This document shows, piece after piece, positions 1 through 12,315 of a DNA stretch of 64,000 nt. Position 1 is the first letter of the stretch, and each line of letters opens with the position of its first letter. The notes beneath the pieces are model-generated. The model was not told where the DNA came from, did no database searches, and was given only the letters and a program-made list of their open reading frames with translations. Source of the DNA: Eretmocerus hayati (lineage: Eukaryota; Arthropoda; Insecta; Hymenoptera; Aphelinidae); NCBI GenBank assembly GCA_029851415.1, contig CM056742.1:190817344-190881343 (forward strand), read 5' to 3'. Position numbers and translations under genes: made by a program.

Positions 1-1228
1 CATCGACCATACTTACATTGTTTCTCATCGCAAGCTTACGTGAGTTCTTCATTGGTTCTATTTGGACGGCAACTGAATTAATACATTCAGCGCTAGATGT
101 GCCATCTTGAGATGACCAAGAGGGGCCCCATTCGGATGATTTTGAACGCCCCGCGTGTGGCGCAAAGATTCGTGACTTGACCCAGTACGGACAGGCTTGA
201 GCTTACCTCAGAAAGTGTTCAAAATGCCTTTTTTGGAATGGTACACGCATGTTTGACCATTAATTTGGCCTATTACAAACCATTTTCCCTCAATTATAAG
301 TATATTGGAAACGAAAAAAATGCTCCCTCGTGAGCTCGGAAAGGATGTTCCTGATCGATTTCGTGATCATTTTGAGATGTATTGCGAAATCAGTCAGATT
401 CTGCGTTTATAGCAAGTCGAAAAATCAACCTGTACTCATTTCGGATGCATCTTAGCTCTTTGGAACCACTGTCATCGTGTTTTTCATATCAAAATATGTA
501 AAGAATGATTACTTTGATCTCGACTTTGATACGCTTCCAGCACACTACAAGGAGCTGCCCCCTGAGTCATCAATTTACAAAATTAGCAAAAAACGTCAAA
601 ATCGCTGTCTTTCGGTCACTTTTTCGCGATTTGAAAGAAATCCTGACGTGTGAGCGCAAAACTGGAGAATTTACCAATTCGGTGTTGATCAGCAAGATCG
701 GTACTTTTATGAAAATATCCTTGAAACTTCCTGGTTCTTCAATAGATGAGTATAGAATTGAGAATCAATATTATTCCGAAGAATGTAAGTGAATCACTTT
801 TGATGATTCGCTATCTCTTAATCCCGACGACAATTTAAAATGATTTTTCAAAAATGCTGTAGGAGGTGGTACATCAACCAGAATCAAAATTATTATTGTG
901 TATCTTAGTGCTTCACTACCAGTCTCGAGGACTACTCATGATTTGACTCCTGCTGTTCGATTCGGAAAGTACATTTAAAATTTTTTTGTTGGATTTGTTT
1001 GATTAGATTGTATCAATAAGTGACTCAGACCTGGGTGATGTGTACTTTTTATTATCAAATGCTTACAATAAATACCAAGTATGATTATATTATTGGATTA
1101 GATTTTCAAAAGTTTGGGTCCTTCAAGTGTCGTTTAGTTGCTTTTCGTCCTGACAAATTCAAGTAGACACTTTCAATTTAAAAGCGAAAGAACTTCCACA
1201 CATTTTGTACACGCATGTAGGCATTTGC
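1..1228. other. 3' flank of the SV2-like gene; no gene seen
   Basis: AT-rich sequence with only short unconvincing reading frames. The part next to 1229 is the likely 3' UTR of the minus-strand SV2-like gene. No repeat structure was recognised in the rest. Confidence 0.5.
1048..1053 (-). terminator. candidate polyadenylation signal AATAAA of the SV2-like gene
   Basis: AATAAA on the minus strand about 175 nt downstream of the SV2-like stop codon (1229-1231). Spacing fits a short 3' UTR; not confirmed by transcript data. Confidence 0.4.
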
Positions 1229-4200
1229 TTACAAATAGACTGAGTGGGTCTGAGGTAATTTGAGAGAAACGACGCTGGCGGTAAACAAGACGGACGCGGT
1301 GAGCAATGCGGGTACAATTACCGGCGCACTTACAAGCATCTGATAAACTATGCTCCCAATCAAACTGGATATTCTGACGCCAACAGCCATCACTCCAAAC
1401 CCCGTGCACCTACGAGTCAGGTAAAAATATTTTTCAAAAATCTCTCCTCATTGTTTGTACAAAGAGCATCGGCGAAAGTGCCTTACCTCAGATGGGTCGG
1501 ATAGTATTCAATCGTCAGCAGAATCAACGCCGTCCAAGCAATCACAAATACTACGATGAAGCTTGCCTCGAATCCGAGAATGGCCACGCTATTTTTGTTG
1601 ATGAGTAGCAGGCAAAGTGCAACAATGGAAGAGAGGAACAACGATAAACCTGAAAAATTACTTTGTTTAGTTAAAAAAGTATTGGAAAAATTCTTGAGAG
1701 CAGCGTTTGGAGCTGTGACTGCGTGAATTTTGATGCAACGCGTTAGTGTTCTCTCAGCTGTCTATCTAACTCGAAACTAGCAATTTATTTGACAACTTTT
1801 GAAGTACTGTTGCGAAATTTCGGTAAAGAATATACTTCAAATTTACTCACGAGAAGAGTGATGCATTAAATAACTCCGCGGGTGCTCGGGGAAAGCAATT
1901 TATGATGCCTGTTATTAGGGATCAAACTCAATCCGTATCTTCAAAACAGCAAAAATTTTCGGAAAGCTCGCAAGCACAAGTAACTTGAATTTTGGCTTCA
2001 TAGAGATTCAGAGATCGACGATTTCTTATATTGAATATTTCCATGACGAGCGCCCCAAATCGTCCAAAAAATAATTGCAGTCTAAATGGGTGCAAAGGCC
2101 GAGAAAGTCGCGATTTGACTGACCTATTGTTTTTGGCCGCTGAAGAACCGTGAGAGCTAGCCCAGCTAACACCGCAGTCGGAAAAAATGTTAGCTGGGCT
2201 GCGAGATGGCTGTGCATCACCTCTTCGATGTAAATATTGTAATCCAAGTCGAGCGTTGGACACGATCCACTCAGGCTCAGTTTCGTTATGTTCTCCCGTA
2301 TACACCTGGTAAAAGCCTGCTCGGACAAATCCGTATCGATGAATCTGTAAAATCATCCACCTGCAGTACTTCTCAAATTATGTTATTCAATCAATATCCA
2401 AGTGCAATCATGACATCAACTCACTTGGCATTGACAATGGTACTGTTTGTGAAATGCGTTTTGCTAGACCTTATGTTGCTAAATTCCACTGATTTGAATG
2501 TGCAGTTGTCAAAATCGACGTGGTTGAGGATCACCCTGGAGAAGCTGAAAGACCGAATTCTCTTGAGTCTTGTGCAATTCACTCATGTGTCATGATTTTA
2601 ATCTCTCACGGGCGAATTAACTTCTCACCTGCAGTTGAAAAATCTCGAATCTCTGTACTGAACATTTTCCAATCGACGAGTGAACGTTTCATTGATATAC
2701 TCCTGTCCAGTGAGTCTTTTCGTATGTGACTTATATTCTATGGACCGCAGAAACTTCAAATATTCGGGACACCACGACATCAATCCGTACAAACTGCGGA
2801 GAGATCAATTTTGATTAGTCCTGATCCAAGATTATCAATTTCATGTATGGTGCACGTAATATCTGCTTTATGGCTCTATCAAATAGTCACATCCAAATGA
2901 TGTGAATCCGTCGGTATGTCCGCGTAATTTTGCGAAGCAGAAAAGAGGTTGATCTTCATTACTCGAGCTGCACACGGAAATCAAAATTCAAATCAAAAAC
3001 TTACCTGAACCCTGCAGCTGACCAGATACAGAGCAGAATCAACGTCACTTTCATATGAGGCCCCGTGAATATTTCCAAAAAAGAGCTCCAAAACTGAAAA
3101 AGACAATCAGCTCATCATCCCAACCACAGAGTTCGATATTTGAATTCCTAATTCCAATGCACACTACGTACAATTTCGATGGAGTGCGCAATGTTAGCCA
3201 GAACGCTTGTATTGTGGTTCTCTGGAGAAGGAGGCGGTAAGCCTCGCGGCCTCTTATTTGGAAGCTCTATTGCAGAAAGTTGATAGTGAGCCCTTGTATT
3301 CTTCTGCTCATTGTTTTTCTTGTATATTTGCTGCCAAAAGAAACCACTGATCAAGTTGGGCACATCTTCAAAGTAATCGTTTGAATTCGTCAAGATCCAA
3401 GATTTAAAGCAAGATCCGGTGTCCACAAATTCATTCGACCTTAATCATTTTCGAGTTATTGAAAATTCGGATCAATTTTTTCAACTCAATCTGAAGATTC
3501 TCGTAGCCTAATAAAAGAGAGCCACTTTCTCTATCGAAAAATGATCTACTTTGTACAAACTCACTAACTTGAAAGTGGAAATAGAATGAGACTCTCAACA
3601 ATGAAATACGGCAGTCCAAATCACTATTACGAAACTCACGCTATACTGAAATAATGAGAGTGTCAAGAATGCATGTACCCTGGCGCAATTGATGACACAA
3701 GAGAGTGATTGCAATGAGCTTCACATCTGTTGCACTACTTTAGTACTACGATGACTCACCTGGAGGACCATCATGACTTCGATGTCGCGTCCGGCTTCGA
3801 CGAGGTATCGAGGGCTCTCTGGTAGGAATAACATGCCCGCGATAGCACAGAAGGCAGGAAAGCAACAGAACATGAGGAAACGGTGCCAAGCACTGAAGTG
3901 TTCCCGGTTCTCAAGGACAACCATTTCACCGGTTGTGGGGACAATCGACCATGCCAGGAAAGCTGCATAAATACCACCGAGAGCCCCGGCGCCGGCCAAT
4001 AGTCCGATCCACTTTCCTCGACTCGCGTGTGGACAGCATTCTGCCAAGTACACGTAGGCCAGTGGCAATGAACCTCCCGCTCTGTAAATTGCCAGAATAA
4101 TACATTTGTGATAATGGGAAGAGCTCTTACTCGGCGTCAAACAGTACAAAGTAAACACAAATTCAACAGCAACAAAATACTTCATTTACTCTTCAGAGGT

Positions 4201-7200
4201 CTCCGAGCCATTTTCATTCGTGACTTTTTTGAAGATTTGTATTCGGGTGTAGGCATAAAATTTCCCAGAACGTTAGCGTATTTACGAGCTTCGATAGGTC
4301 TTACGTCAGAGTCTTACCCAATTGCGGAGCAGAATCTGGTTGTCATGAGCGTCCCATAAGTGGGCATAAACGTTGCAACACCGCTGAATAGGGCATGTAT
4401 AGACATGGCTGTCAGTAATGAGCCCTTCCGTCCTATTCGGTCTCCCAATCCTCCCCAAAACATTCCCCCGATCGCCAAACCCATCAATGTAATATTGCCT
4501 GGAACAGAATTCAAAATATCTGAAAATATCTGAACCACTCCATCAGTACGTGGCAATACTACTAGATTACTCATAAATACCATTTTCACTATGACAATTT
4601 ATTTTACGATTAAAATTGAATTCGGGAAAATGATGAAAGTTATCGGAAATTCCGCCAGAAACCAGCAAATGCATCAGTCTCAATGGGGGGATCGCATATC
4701 CTAAATTGGGTCTGTTTCTCTCAAAGTTTTGACATGGTTCATAGTGTTTATACCCATTCTGGAAATATATTTTTCAAGCATCGATGTCCTTGAGTTTTTT
4801 GGGTATTGGAGTGTCAGGAATAGAATGAGATTTGCTACAATTTTAGAGTACTTTCGTCATCTTTCCAGTGCATAGAAAAATTGAGAAGCGTTATCGTGTT
4901 CTTCAGCTTTGGATGACACGATTTTATTTTTCACTCACCAAGCCATCCCTTTTCGCTGTCCGCGATACACAGTTCAACCTCTGCACTTGGCAGAATGTAA
5001 GGAATGGCAAAGAATTCGATGGTATCAGCAGCAACACAGAGGCCCGTGTAGACAGCCGCTAGTGTTTGAAAGCAGCCAACTCCGGCCTGTAGACAGCAAA
5101 ATAATCGGTTCGAATAATGATCAGCAACGCTCATCACCACCACGAGAGGAATAAGGAATCGAATATTTTTTCAAAGGAAGTAAGGTTCTCGCAGTGGGCA
5201 TTGCTTTTATCCATTGTTGACATCGCACTTGCCACGTCGATGACGATAATATACATGTATTTATCCCCATCGTCTGTCCGGCTATGTGGCACTCTTGCAC
5301 AGTTTTTTTGATGTTCTTTCCCAAACAGCACGGTGCGCCCCTGGCGGAGATGAGTTTAACAAAAATGACAACAAAAACTGAAAAAGAGGTGTTTTTGTAC
5401 GAATCGTCACGAATCGAACCTGATTTTGAGCGAAATCGGATCTGCTCGCCGTTTTGAGTTATTGTCAAATTGAGAATTCCCCATATATTGCTTATGGAGA
5501 AATTCAGTGACCCCTCGTTTTCTTCGCTTCTTCGCGGTTTTCTCGCAAATACTCAGAAGAGGTGGGTGATAGCAAAAAGTGTCACAAACACTTTTTTATA
5601 GATTTTTTGAAAATCTACAAGATGATGTAGGTAGATTTATCACGAAGTCCAAGAGGACTGCAGTATCATGTGAAAAAGCCCGAGTTTTTTTCAACAGAGC
5701 GGATCCGATTTCCCTCGAAATCAGGTTCGATTCGTGACGATCCGTACAAAAACACCTCTTTTTCAGTTTTTGTTGTCACTTTTGTTAAACTCATCTCCGC
5801 CAGGGGCGCACTGTGACACATGAAAGAAATGATTTGTTGAATTTACATACAAATGTGCAAAACATAGTGTTAGACACTCAAGCGCGGTGATTTTTGCATT
5901 ACTCTGACAGTTTCAATCCTAGCTTCACGTTCCGTCCACAAAATCTCACTCGGTGTACGAAAACCAACATTCTGATTCTCGTGTCGACATGTAAGGTAAG
6001 TGTACCCAACATGCCCCCCACATGCCGATTCAAGAGTGGTCAGCGCTTGACCTCCCCGAAAATTTTTTTACGTTTGTTATGTTAGTGCATCAGGAAATAA
6101 GTGATTTAAACCGACCCTAAACGATTTCTGCATCTCCCAGGAGATTCATAGTGAAATTTGCATTTTCCGCTTTGGCAAAGCTTAACCCTTAATTACTGAT
6201 GTGGTATATGTATGATTTTGAAAATCTTGAGCCATTGCAATGCGAGTAATTCCGCGCGAAAGCGGACCACAAATTGCAAACATGTTTCAAACTCTTTATC
6301 CGACATTTTTAATCGATTCTATGGTCCAAAAAATGAACTTTTCACCCTCTATGGGGTGAAAAAAAAATTTTTTGTTTCCGTGAGGAATATCTTTGTGATA
6401 GTGTTTTTAGGAAAAAAATACCAATCTTTTTTCAGTAAAATGGGTGTAGTTCCGACTTGAGGTAAGATACGGCCACGCAAATAGTGGCATTCGAAAGGTC
6501 TTTCAAAAATCTATCGAAATATGTTTCGAAAATTTTTTTTTGAGGCTACGGACGCCCCCTATGAGCAAAAAGATGAAAAACAGAAAAAATTCATTTCCTC
6601 AAAAACCTAATTTTCTAAAAATCTGGAAATCCATATTTCGATGTAAAATTGCGTGTTCTTCCAGAAAAAAGTGGTCCCGATCTGTGTTTTTGGGTTCTAC
6701 GCTGTTTTTTTTACGTTTTATCAATATTCTCAGCCTTTTCGGTTGAAAAATGAATTTCTCTGCGTATGCGCAGGAATTTAGACTGCTGAAACCAATTCCA
6801 TTGAAAAGCCAAGGAAATTTCCTCCAAAATGACTACTTGGCGAAGAATCCATATCCATACCAACCTGATGACAATGAAGATATCCATACCAACCTGGGTG
6901 ATGGCGTCTTCGTGGAATTTGGCGAAGAGGGCGGCGGTGGCTTCCTCGTCGTCGTCGTCGTCGTCGTTGGCTGTGGTGTTGGCGGTGGTAGAAACGGTGG
7001 AGGACTCATCCTCGCGATTGATGGGGCAACCAATAGTCCCGTTTCCCACCGCTAGCAACCCGTTCGAGGCCGTCTGAGGCACCTCTTCCGAGCTGATCTG
7101 CTGCTGGTTTCGTTTGCCGTTCTGATGCAGGGGCCCTTTGCGCGTTGCGCTGGACGGCTGATTGTGGTGCCGTCTGGCTTGACGAGTGCCCGAGCCCCTA

Positions 7201-7370
7201 CGATTGCCCAGCTCCTCCGTGTACAGGGGCTGCTGGCGAGGCTGTTGTTGTTGGGCCACGTTGGCACTCGTTTGGGGACGATGGTCGGCAGGGTGGTCGC
7301 CTGCTGGTGCGGCGGGACGGCTACCCGAGCCACCCACCAGCCAGAGGCTCTCCTCCCTCGACGTCGGCAT
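1229..7370 (-). CDS. synaptic vesicle glycoprotein 2-like MFS transporter (10 coding exons, 701 aa)
   Basis: Major facilitator family, SV2 branch; vertebrate relatives sit in synaptic vesicle membranes, while substrates of insect members are mostly unknown. Exons in transcript order: 7370-6894, 5086-4939, 4498-4318, 4081-3760, 3330-3172, 3093-3005, 2793-2629, 2344-2124, 1649-1487, 1409-1229; they total 2106 bp and every junction keeps phase. Residues 1-159 are a polar cytosolic tail with a Gln-rich stretch and an Asp/Glu run (136-143). The first membrane segment starts near residue 165. The MFS loop GDRIGRK is at 227-233, and PESPRYL, which ends the sixth helix, is at 357-363. Exons 7-8 code for the luminal domain between helices 7 and 8. 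The C-terminal exon carries the last two helices. ATG 7370 has an in-frame TGA just upstream. Intron 1 has a weak donor (GTTGGT). Confidence 0.93.
5329..5815. mobile_element. MITE with ~130-bp terminal inverted repeats (SV2-like intron 1)
   Basis: The left end reads CACGGTGCGCCCCTGGCGG and the right end is its near-perfect reverse complement (CACAGTGCGCCCCTGGCGG). The arms remain complementary for about 130 bp, through the AACAAAAACTGAAAAAGAGG stretch. Non-coding interior. No clear target duplication was found, so the superfamily is open. Confidence 0.8.
5994..6170 (+). mobile_element. fragment of the GGTAAGTGTACCCAAC repeat family (copy A)
   Basis: Begins AGGTAAGTGTACCCAAC and stays alignable with the left ~170 bp of the complete element at 34694-35744, including the shared CACGTTTGTTA-like segment. 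The right end was not found. Lies in intron 1 of the SV2-like gene. Confidence 0.65.
6171..6893. other. SV2-like intron 1, remainder
   Basis: AT-rich intronic DNA with several poly-A/poly-T runs. Copy A may extend into it, but similarity was too weak to place a boundary. Nothing else identified. Confidence 0.4.
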
Positions 7371-7743
7371 CCTCGCTGATGCTTCGCCTCACCTCATCCA
7401 CTTGACTCGTTCGTGTGGTCGCTCATTCCTGTGCCAATCTTCACCCTACGATGACCAAGCCATCCGATTTCCCTCAGTAGATCTGGAACAATGCCAATGG
7501 ATTCATCCTTAATTTTCGATGGATTGCACTTTTATCGCAAACTCATTACCGACTGTGAGAGGGATTCGTTAGAGTACATAAATTATGCTGTTTGATCACG
7601 AGTCAACTTCTTAGATATTCGTTACGCGAAGAATTATTGCGTCCACTCTAATAAGCGCGTTTTGTCGAGTTCCAACGACATTCATCTCCTGGTGGATTTG
7701 ATTCTCAAAAATCCTTAAGCCACGCTCAATAAAAACTGTATAA
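7371..7743. promoter_or_regulatory. 5' flank of the SV2-like gene
   Basis: Moderately GC-rich sequence immediately upstream of the ATG, the likely 5' UTR and possibly promoter. No TATA box or upstream non-coding exon could be fixed by eye. Confidence 0.3.
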
Positions 7744-8075
7744 ATTAGGTGAGTGTGTCCAACATGCCCCCTCTTAAGCTGTTTTGCCAAAAGTTTTGGC
7801 CCATTTCAATAGTTTTCAACTCATTCTATTGCATTTTGAAGCTTGTTCCAGGACCTTTAGAATAAGCTGAAGTTTAATCCACCAGAGCTGAGCTACCAAG
7901 ATTTTTCCAAAAAGTGATCTCTTGCAAGTTCGCGAAAGGGTCAACTCTGGTCTACCTTGACATTTTTCAAAGTATCTCAGCTGATTTCAAAACCTACCTC
8001 GAGACCTTCAAAATGAGCTAAAGTGCGTCCGATTTTGATCGAATGGCGTCGAGCTGTCTCAATCTTCCCAACAAA
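7744..8075 (+). mobile_element. diverged fragment of the GGTAAGTGTACCCAAC family (copy B)
   Basis: Starts GGTGAGTGTGTCCAACATGCCCC, a degenerate version of the family end, and continues with 'GAGCTGAGCTACCAAGATTTTT'-type sequence resembling the inner right half of the 34694-35744 copy. Distal boundary approximate. Confidence 0.5.
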
Positions 8076-8615
8076 CGATGTAAGCCGGCAATAAAGTGCA
8101 TCAAATCGTTCTCATACGGCCCAAGACACTATTTCCGACCTATTTTGGTACGGTAAACACGTCCTGAGTGGTAAGAATTCGTGCTGCACTCTCTTTCGAG
8201 ATAATCACATGAGAGGCATATTGGGCAGTCTCTGATTTTGGCTTTCTTGTTTTACAAATCAGCTCCGATTAACTGGCTCCAGATCGGAGTTCTGTAACTC
8301 TAGAAAATGAATTTTGAAGGTTTTCGGAAAAGTCATCGAATACGTAGAGATTGGACGAATCAAAAATTCTGGCCCCGGTACTACTACTGCAATATGTCGA
8401 TCTTGAATCATAATATAATGGTTTGCTGAAACCTGGGATGAGATTTATTGCAGAGCGATACTCCCAGTGCGATGTTATGATGTATTTTGATCCCAACAAG
8501 AGGATGTCAATCAGGAGACTCACGCAAGAATTGTCTCATTTACAGGTGGGTGTAACAAAAATTATGCCCTGTGGCAATGTCTCCGTGGAACTGGAAGTTA
8601 TCCCTTATTTGCAAT
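8076..8615. other. unassigned AT-rich stretch
   Basis: No gene, repeat or RNA recognised; only short open frames on both strands. Confidence 0.3.
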
Positions 8616-9065
8616 AAGGGTGGTCGAGACACTCCGGTGTCTCGGTCCTGAAGTTTGATGAACTCTATGGGCCTCGGTCAGCACTCGCTGCCAGAGCGTA
8701 GAGACCATACATCCCTGTCCGGTGGCGACGGCAATCATAATGCCCGGAACTGCATGAGTCGAGATGAGTCTAGGGATCCAAATTGGGATTGTCTACCGAC
8801 GGTCACAAGACGAGCCTGGGTGACTTATGCAGCGTCCCGAGGGGTTCCCTTGGATCCAAGGAAGCCGTGACGAGTTCCCAGCCCCCCCCCCCTCCCCCAT
8901 CGACAGGAGAGTACGGTCGTGTGCTGGCAGCCAGCCCAAAAGTCGGTAATCGGACTAGGTGTTGGGTCCCCTCTCGGTCACCTGTGGCGCCGAGATGGCC
9001 TCCTTCTGGGCTGACAGGGCGTATCCCTGAGGCTACAGATTGGCACCCGGGATATAAAACAAAAA
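8616..9065 (+). repeat. GC-rich island, possible retroelement fragment
   Basis: An abruptly GC-rich ~450-bp block in AT-rich flanks, with a C11 run near 8882 and an A-rich end (ATATAAAACAAAAATT). It has no long frame and no motif I recognise. The sharp edges and A-rich tail would fit a 5'-truncated retroelement or SINE-like insertion; this is inference. Confidence 0.35.
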
Positions 9066-9470
9066 TTCCATCCCCACTTCAGACTCTTCTTACACTATTT
9101 GCTCTTTTACGATGGGTGAATTCTAATAAAAAAATCTTATCAAACCTTTCGAAATCCTAAGCACCTAAATTTTGAACAGCCTGATAAGCCTTTCATATAC
9201 TCTCACGTTAAAGATTTCTTGCATCATCAAACTTGTTCCATGAAGTTAAGAAAGGAATCATCCAAAATTCTGCCCTCGGAAGTTTTAATTGGGCATATTT
9301 TGCACCCGTTCAACAAGTCCGATTCCGCAGTACTAAATTCGAACAAATAATGATGGCCAGTCTTTTTACATGAAACAATGAGAAGCCGATAAAAATGGGC
9401 AACGCACTGATCTTACGAACACACCCAGAGCCACTTGAAAGTTCTGTGAAAATATTTGTATGGGTGTCAG
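9066..9470. other. unassigned AT-rich stretch
   Basis: No gene or repeat recognised. Confidence 0.3.
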
Positions 9471-9477
9471 TGTGTGT

Positions 9478-9690
9478 GTTGCGATGATCTGCATACGCTT
9501 GCCACAGCTCGGGTGCAGCAACCAGAATCCGCCAATTAAAAGTTTCCAAGTCTCGATTCCGAATAACGACCGGTATGCCTCTCACCATGTGAATCTGCCA
9601 GTTCTGCTCAACACCAGCGCATCGTCGCGCGCTTCCAAACATTGGCATAGCCTTCGCAGTGGCTTGCTGGCTAAACCGCAACAAACTGAC
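9478..9690 (-). repeat. inverted partner of the 12105-12315 block
   Basis: On the minus strand this ~200-bp block aligns with the plus strand at 12105-12315. The best core is GGTCGTTATTCGGAATCGAG followed by GGAAACTTTTAATTGGCG. Both copies lack open frames and terminal repeats, so they could be duplicated regulatory sequence or an old non-autonomous element. Confidence 0.7.
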
Positions 9691-11337
9691 AAAGTAAACC
9701 ACGAGACAACACAACTGATGCACAGTTGTGTTCAGTTGTGTTGCCTCTGTTTGGAAATTCTGCATTGCCATGCACAACCAATTTCTCCACAGCGCACTTC
9801 AAATCGTCGGGGTCTCTCGCCAAATTACACTTCCTACTAGATATGAATTTCACCAATGTTTCCAAGAAAAAGTGCCCCAATTCGCACGGTAGCGAGTAAA
9901 AGAGGCCGTAGTGGGAGTTCTGACACTCAGAATGAAAATACTATTACATGGATCAGCTCATATTCAATAGTTAAGGTGTGTTACAGAATCCCAAGAGGGC
10001 GCGTTCTGCTTGAAAATTTGAAGCCCGTGCATGCAATCTCAAACGTCAAAATCCAAGTCAAATCTCCGCCATTCGCAACTCATAAGGTTTGATGAATGTT
10101 GGGCGTTGCCATACAAATACGAGCGGCCCATTGAACGCGAAAGTATTGAAACTGGCTTCAGACCTATAGTATAGGTGCAGCAACGTGAAAAACACGGGCT
10201 ACAAAAAAGAGCAGAGCCAAAAGCTCCATAAAGAAGCCAACTCTTTCGTTTAAAAGCCGAGTTTCTCATTTTTTGAATGCAAGCGACGCCGTTTTACGCG
10301 CGGCTCTTGCAATGCGAGTCACGAAAATTGCGCGCGCTTTGAGCGCGAATCGAGGCCGGACATGCACGGATGCGACGCTGCCTGCCATCCTATTTCCTTT
10401 TTTTATTCCCTAGTGCAGCTGTAATGAAGCGAAGCGCGAGATTTTGCACGAAAGTGCTACTCAAAGAGTCCAATACTGTACAGAGAGCGTCCTTGTAAAA
10501 TGAAACCGCGTACACGAGGCTTGCGAGGCTGATGCGCAGCTAGTCCCGCTCGGAATTTCCACGCTCACCTATGCACATGCATTTGTTCCCTGGCCAAGTT
10601 CTCGAGAGCCAAATTGAATTCTCGAGCGCATCTCTCTTTTCTTTCTGCCCCTCTCTGTCATTCCTTCATCCATCTCGGGTATACCATTTGCCTTTTGAAT
10701 TTGAAACCATCTCCGCCATGAAAAATTGCTTATTCAAGTTGCAAGGGAAACTCAGTTGTCTGATTGAAAGTTTATTCAAGACGAAATGGCTCAAGTATTA
10801 TTTTGAATTTGCGTGACTTTTGGCGGGAAATAGATATGAATATCGCATTTCAACATACGTGGAATTTCCAAATGGCGTTGAAGCTACCTTCTTACGCCGT
10901 ACATAAGAATCCTTTTTGGGCTTTTGATTATCGGCGAGTGAAAGTCAAAATCTGTTGTACGAAAGTGGATGTGGATTCAAAGGAAAGGTATCAATCTGTG
11001 GCTGAAGCGATGAGCTGGTCTAAGATTTGGGAATGTTCAAAATGAACAATTGGCAAGCCCAAGTGTCGAGTTTTGTTTCTTCGTCGTCGAAGTGCAGAAA
11101 AAAATTTGAAACTCTGTGCAAAAACAGCTTTCTTACTCCTTCACTTTTTTTTTACTTTGTTTTTAGCTTTCTTATTTCTGGAAAAGGATGAAAAAAATTC
11201 AGGTATACTCTTGAAAAATTCAAAAACCCATGTCAAATACGTGAAACTTTGAGATAAGAGCGATTGGCGATGTCGATTCTTCGCTTTTCATCAACCAGAA
11301 AGGACGAGTCCATGCGACAAGAACTGAATCTAATCGA
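9691..11337. other. non-coding, locally GC-rich unique sequence
   Basis: GC-richer patches (10270-10560) alternate with AT-rich DNA. No coding exon with splice signals was found. It may hold regulatory sequence, but nothing specific can be named. Confidence 0.3.
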
Positions 11338-11760
11338 CCCTAGTAAGAATAAGTGCCATTTGATCATAAATATGAACATATTCCCGACCGGACTGTGGGC
11401 ATACATGACCATTTGTGACCATGAGGCCGGAGTCATTGGTCGTCATTGGTCTCCATACTTGATCCTAGGAATTCATGTTGGAAATGAAGCACTTCATTGC
11501 CAACTCGAAATGTTTCTCAATCCGAAGCTTCGGAATAAGCGCGCTTGGGACTCCAACTGCTAGGCCTCCATTCGTTATTGAAAATGTCATGTACAACCAC
11601 TTGATTACAATACTCCACGGCCATGTACGAGTTGGCTTTGTGTACCTATGACTAACCATGGAGACATAATATTTTCTGAAATCATAGATGGTCATAGATG
11701 ACCACAGTTCGGCTGGGAACATGTTCATATATGATCATAAGGCACTTATTTTTACTAGGG
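11338..11760. mobile_element. 423-bp MITE with ~70-bp terminal inverted repeats
   Basis: Left end CCCTAGTAAGAATAAGTGCC and right end (reverse) CCCTAGTAAAAATAAGTGCC; the arms stay complementary for about 70 bp, through the TGAACATRTTCCC segment. No coding capacity. No unambiguous target duplication. Confidence 0.85.
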
Positions 11761-12104
11761 GAAGTACATGGTTCAACTTCATTGAAGGCAAACCCTATCT
11801 GGGACAGAAGCAGTGAATATCATTGCTCGTAATTTTGCTCCAACAGATGACGAAGTTCATGGTCCGCCACCCGCAATGTGATTAGAGCGCGAGCAATTAT
11901 TTTGACCACTCAGAGGCGTTAATTCGCTTTAATGCGGGCCCTTTGGGGTGTGAGCTGTTCTTCGGAGATATCTGAGATATTCGCATCCAATAAGAATCGT
12001 GTGTTTTGACTGGAGAAGCCGATATGCTTCGATAATGCTGGGCTTTCCACCGCTGATTGTGCTCAACACGCGTTGTATAGGGGGTCGACCGTAAACTTGT
12101 TAGC
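11761..12104. other. unassigned stretch
   Basis: No gene or repeat recognised. Confidence 0.3.
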
Positions 12105-12315
12105 TCGTGTAGTGGCCAGGCAGTTTGGATGGCTATGCAAATGCTTGTGTAAGCAGAAGGACGCGGGGCGGTGTCGGGCAGAACTTGCGGATTTACATGG
12201 TGTACGGAGCGAGGGGTTTACCGCGGTCGTTATTCGGAATCGAGGCTCGGAAACTTTTAATTGGCGAATCCGGGCTGATGCTGCACCGACTCTGCGAGGT
12301 TCGCTAGACTCGCGC
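12105..12315 (+). repeat. inverted partner of the 9478-9690 block
   Basis: Forward-strand copy of the diverged block described at 9478-9690, sharing GCAGAACTTGCGGATTTACA-like sequence and the GGTCGTTATTCGGAATCGAG core. Confidence 0.7.

Noticed and set aside
3431..3619. 62-codon minus-strand frame in SV2-like intron 4 as an extra exon
   Set aside because: Joining 3760 directly to 3330 keeps phase and gives a family-like loop; adding this frame has no consistent splice phase.
3640..3660. 6-nt microexon candidate (TTTCAG|TATAGC|GTGAGT) in SV2-like intron 4
   Set aside because: Good flanking splice signals, and two codons would preserve phase, but nothing in the family supports insertion there. 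Kept out without transcript evidence.
6711..6893. Continuation of the SV2-like first exon past 6894
   Set aside because: The frame stays open but reads into non-family sequence; splicing after FAKFHEDAITQ at 6894 restores the conserved AGVGCFQ continuation.
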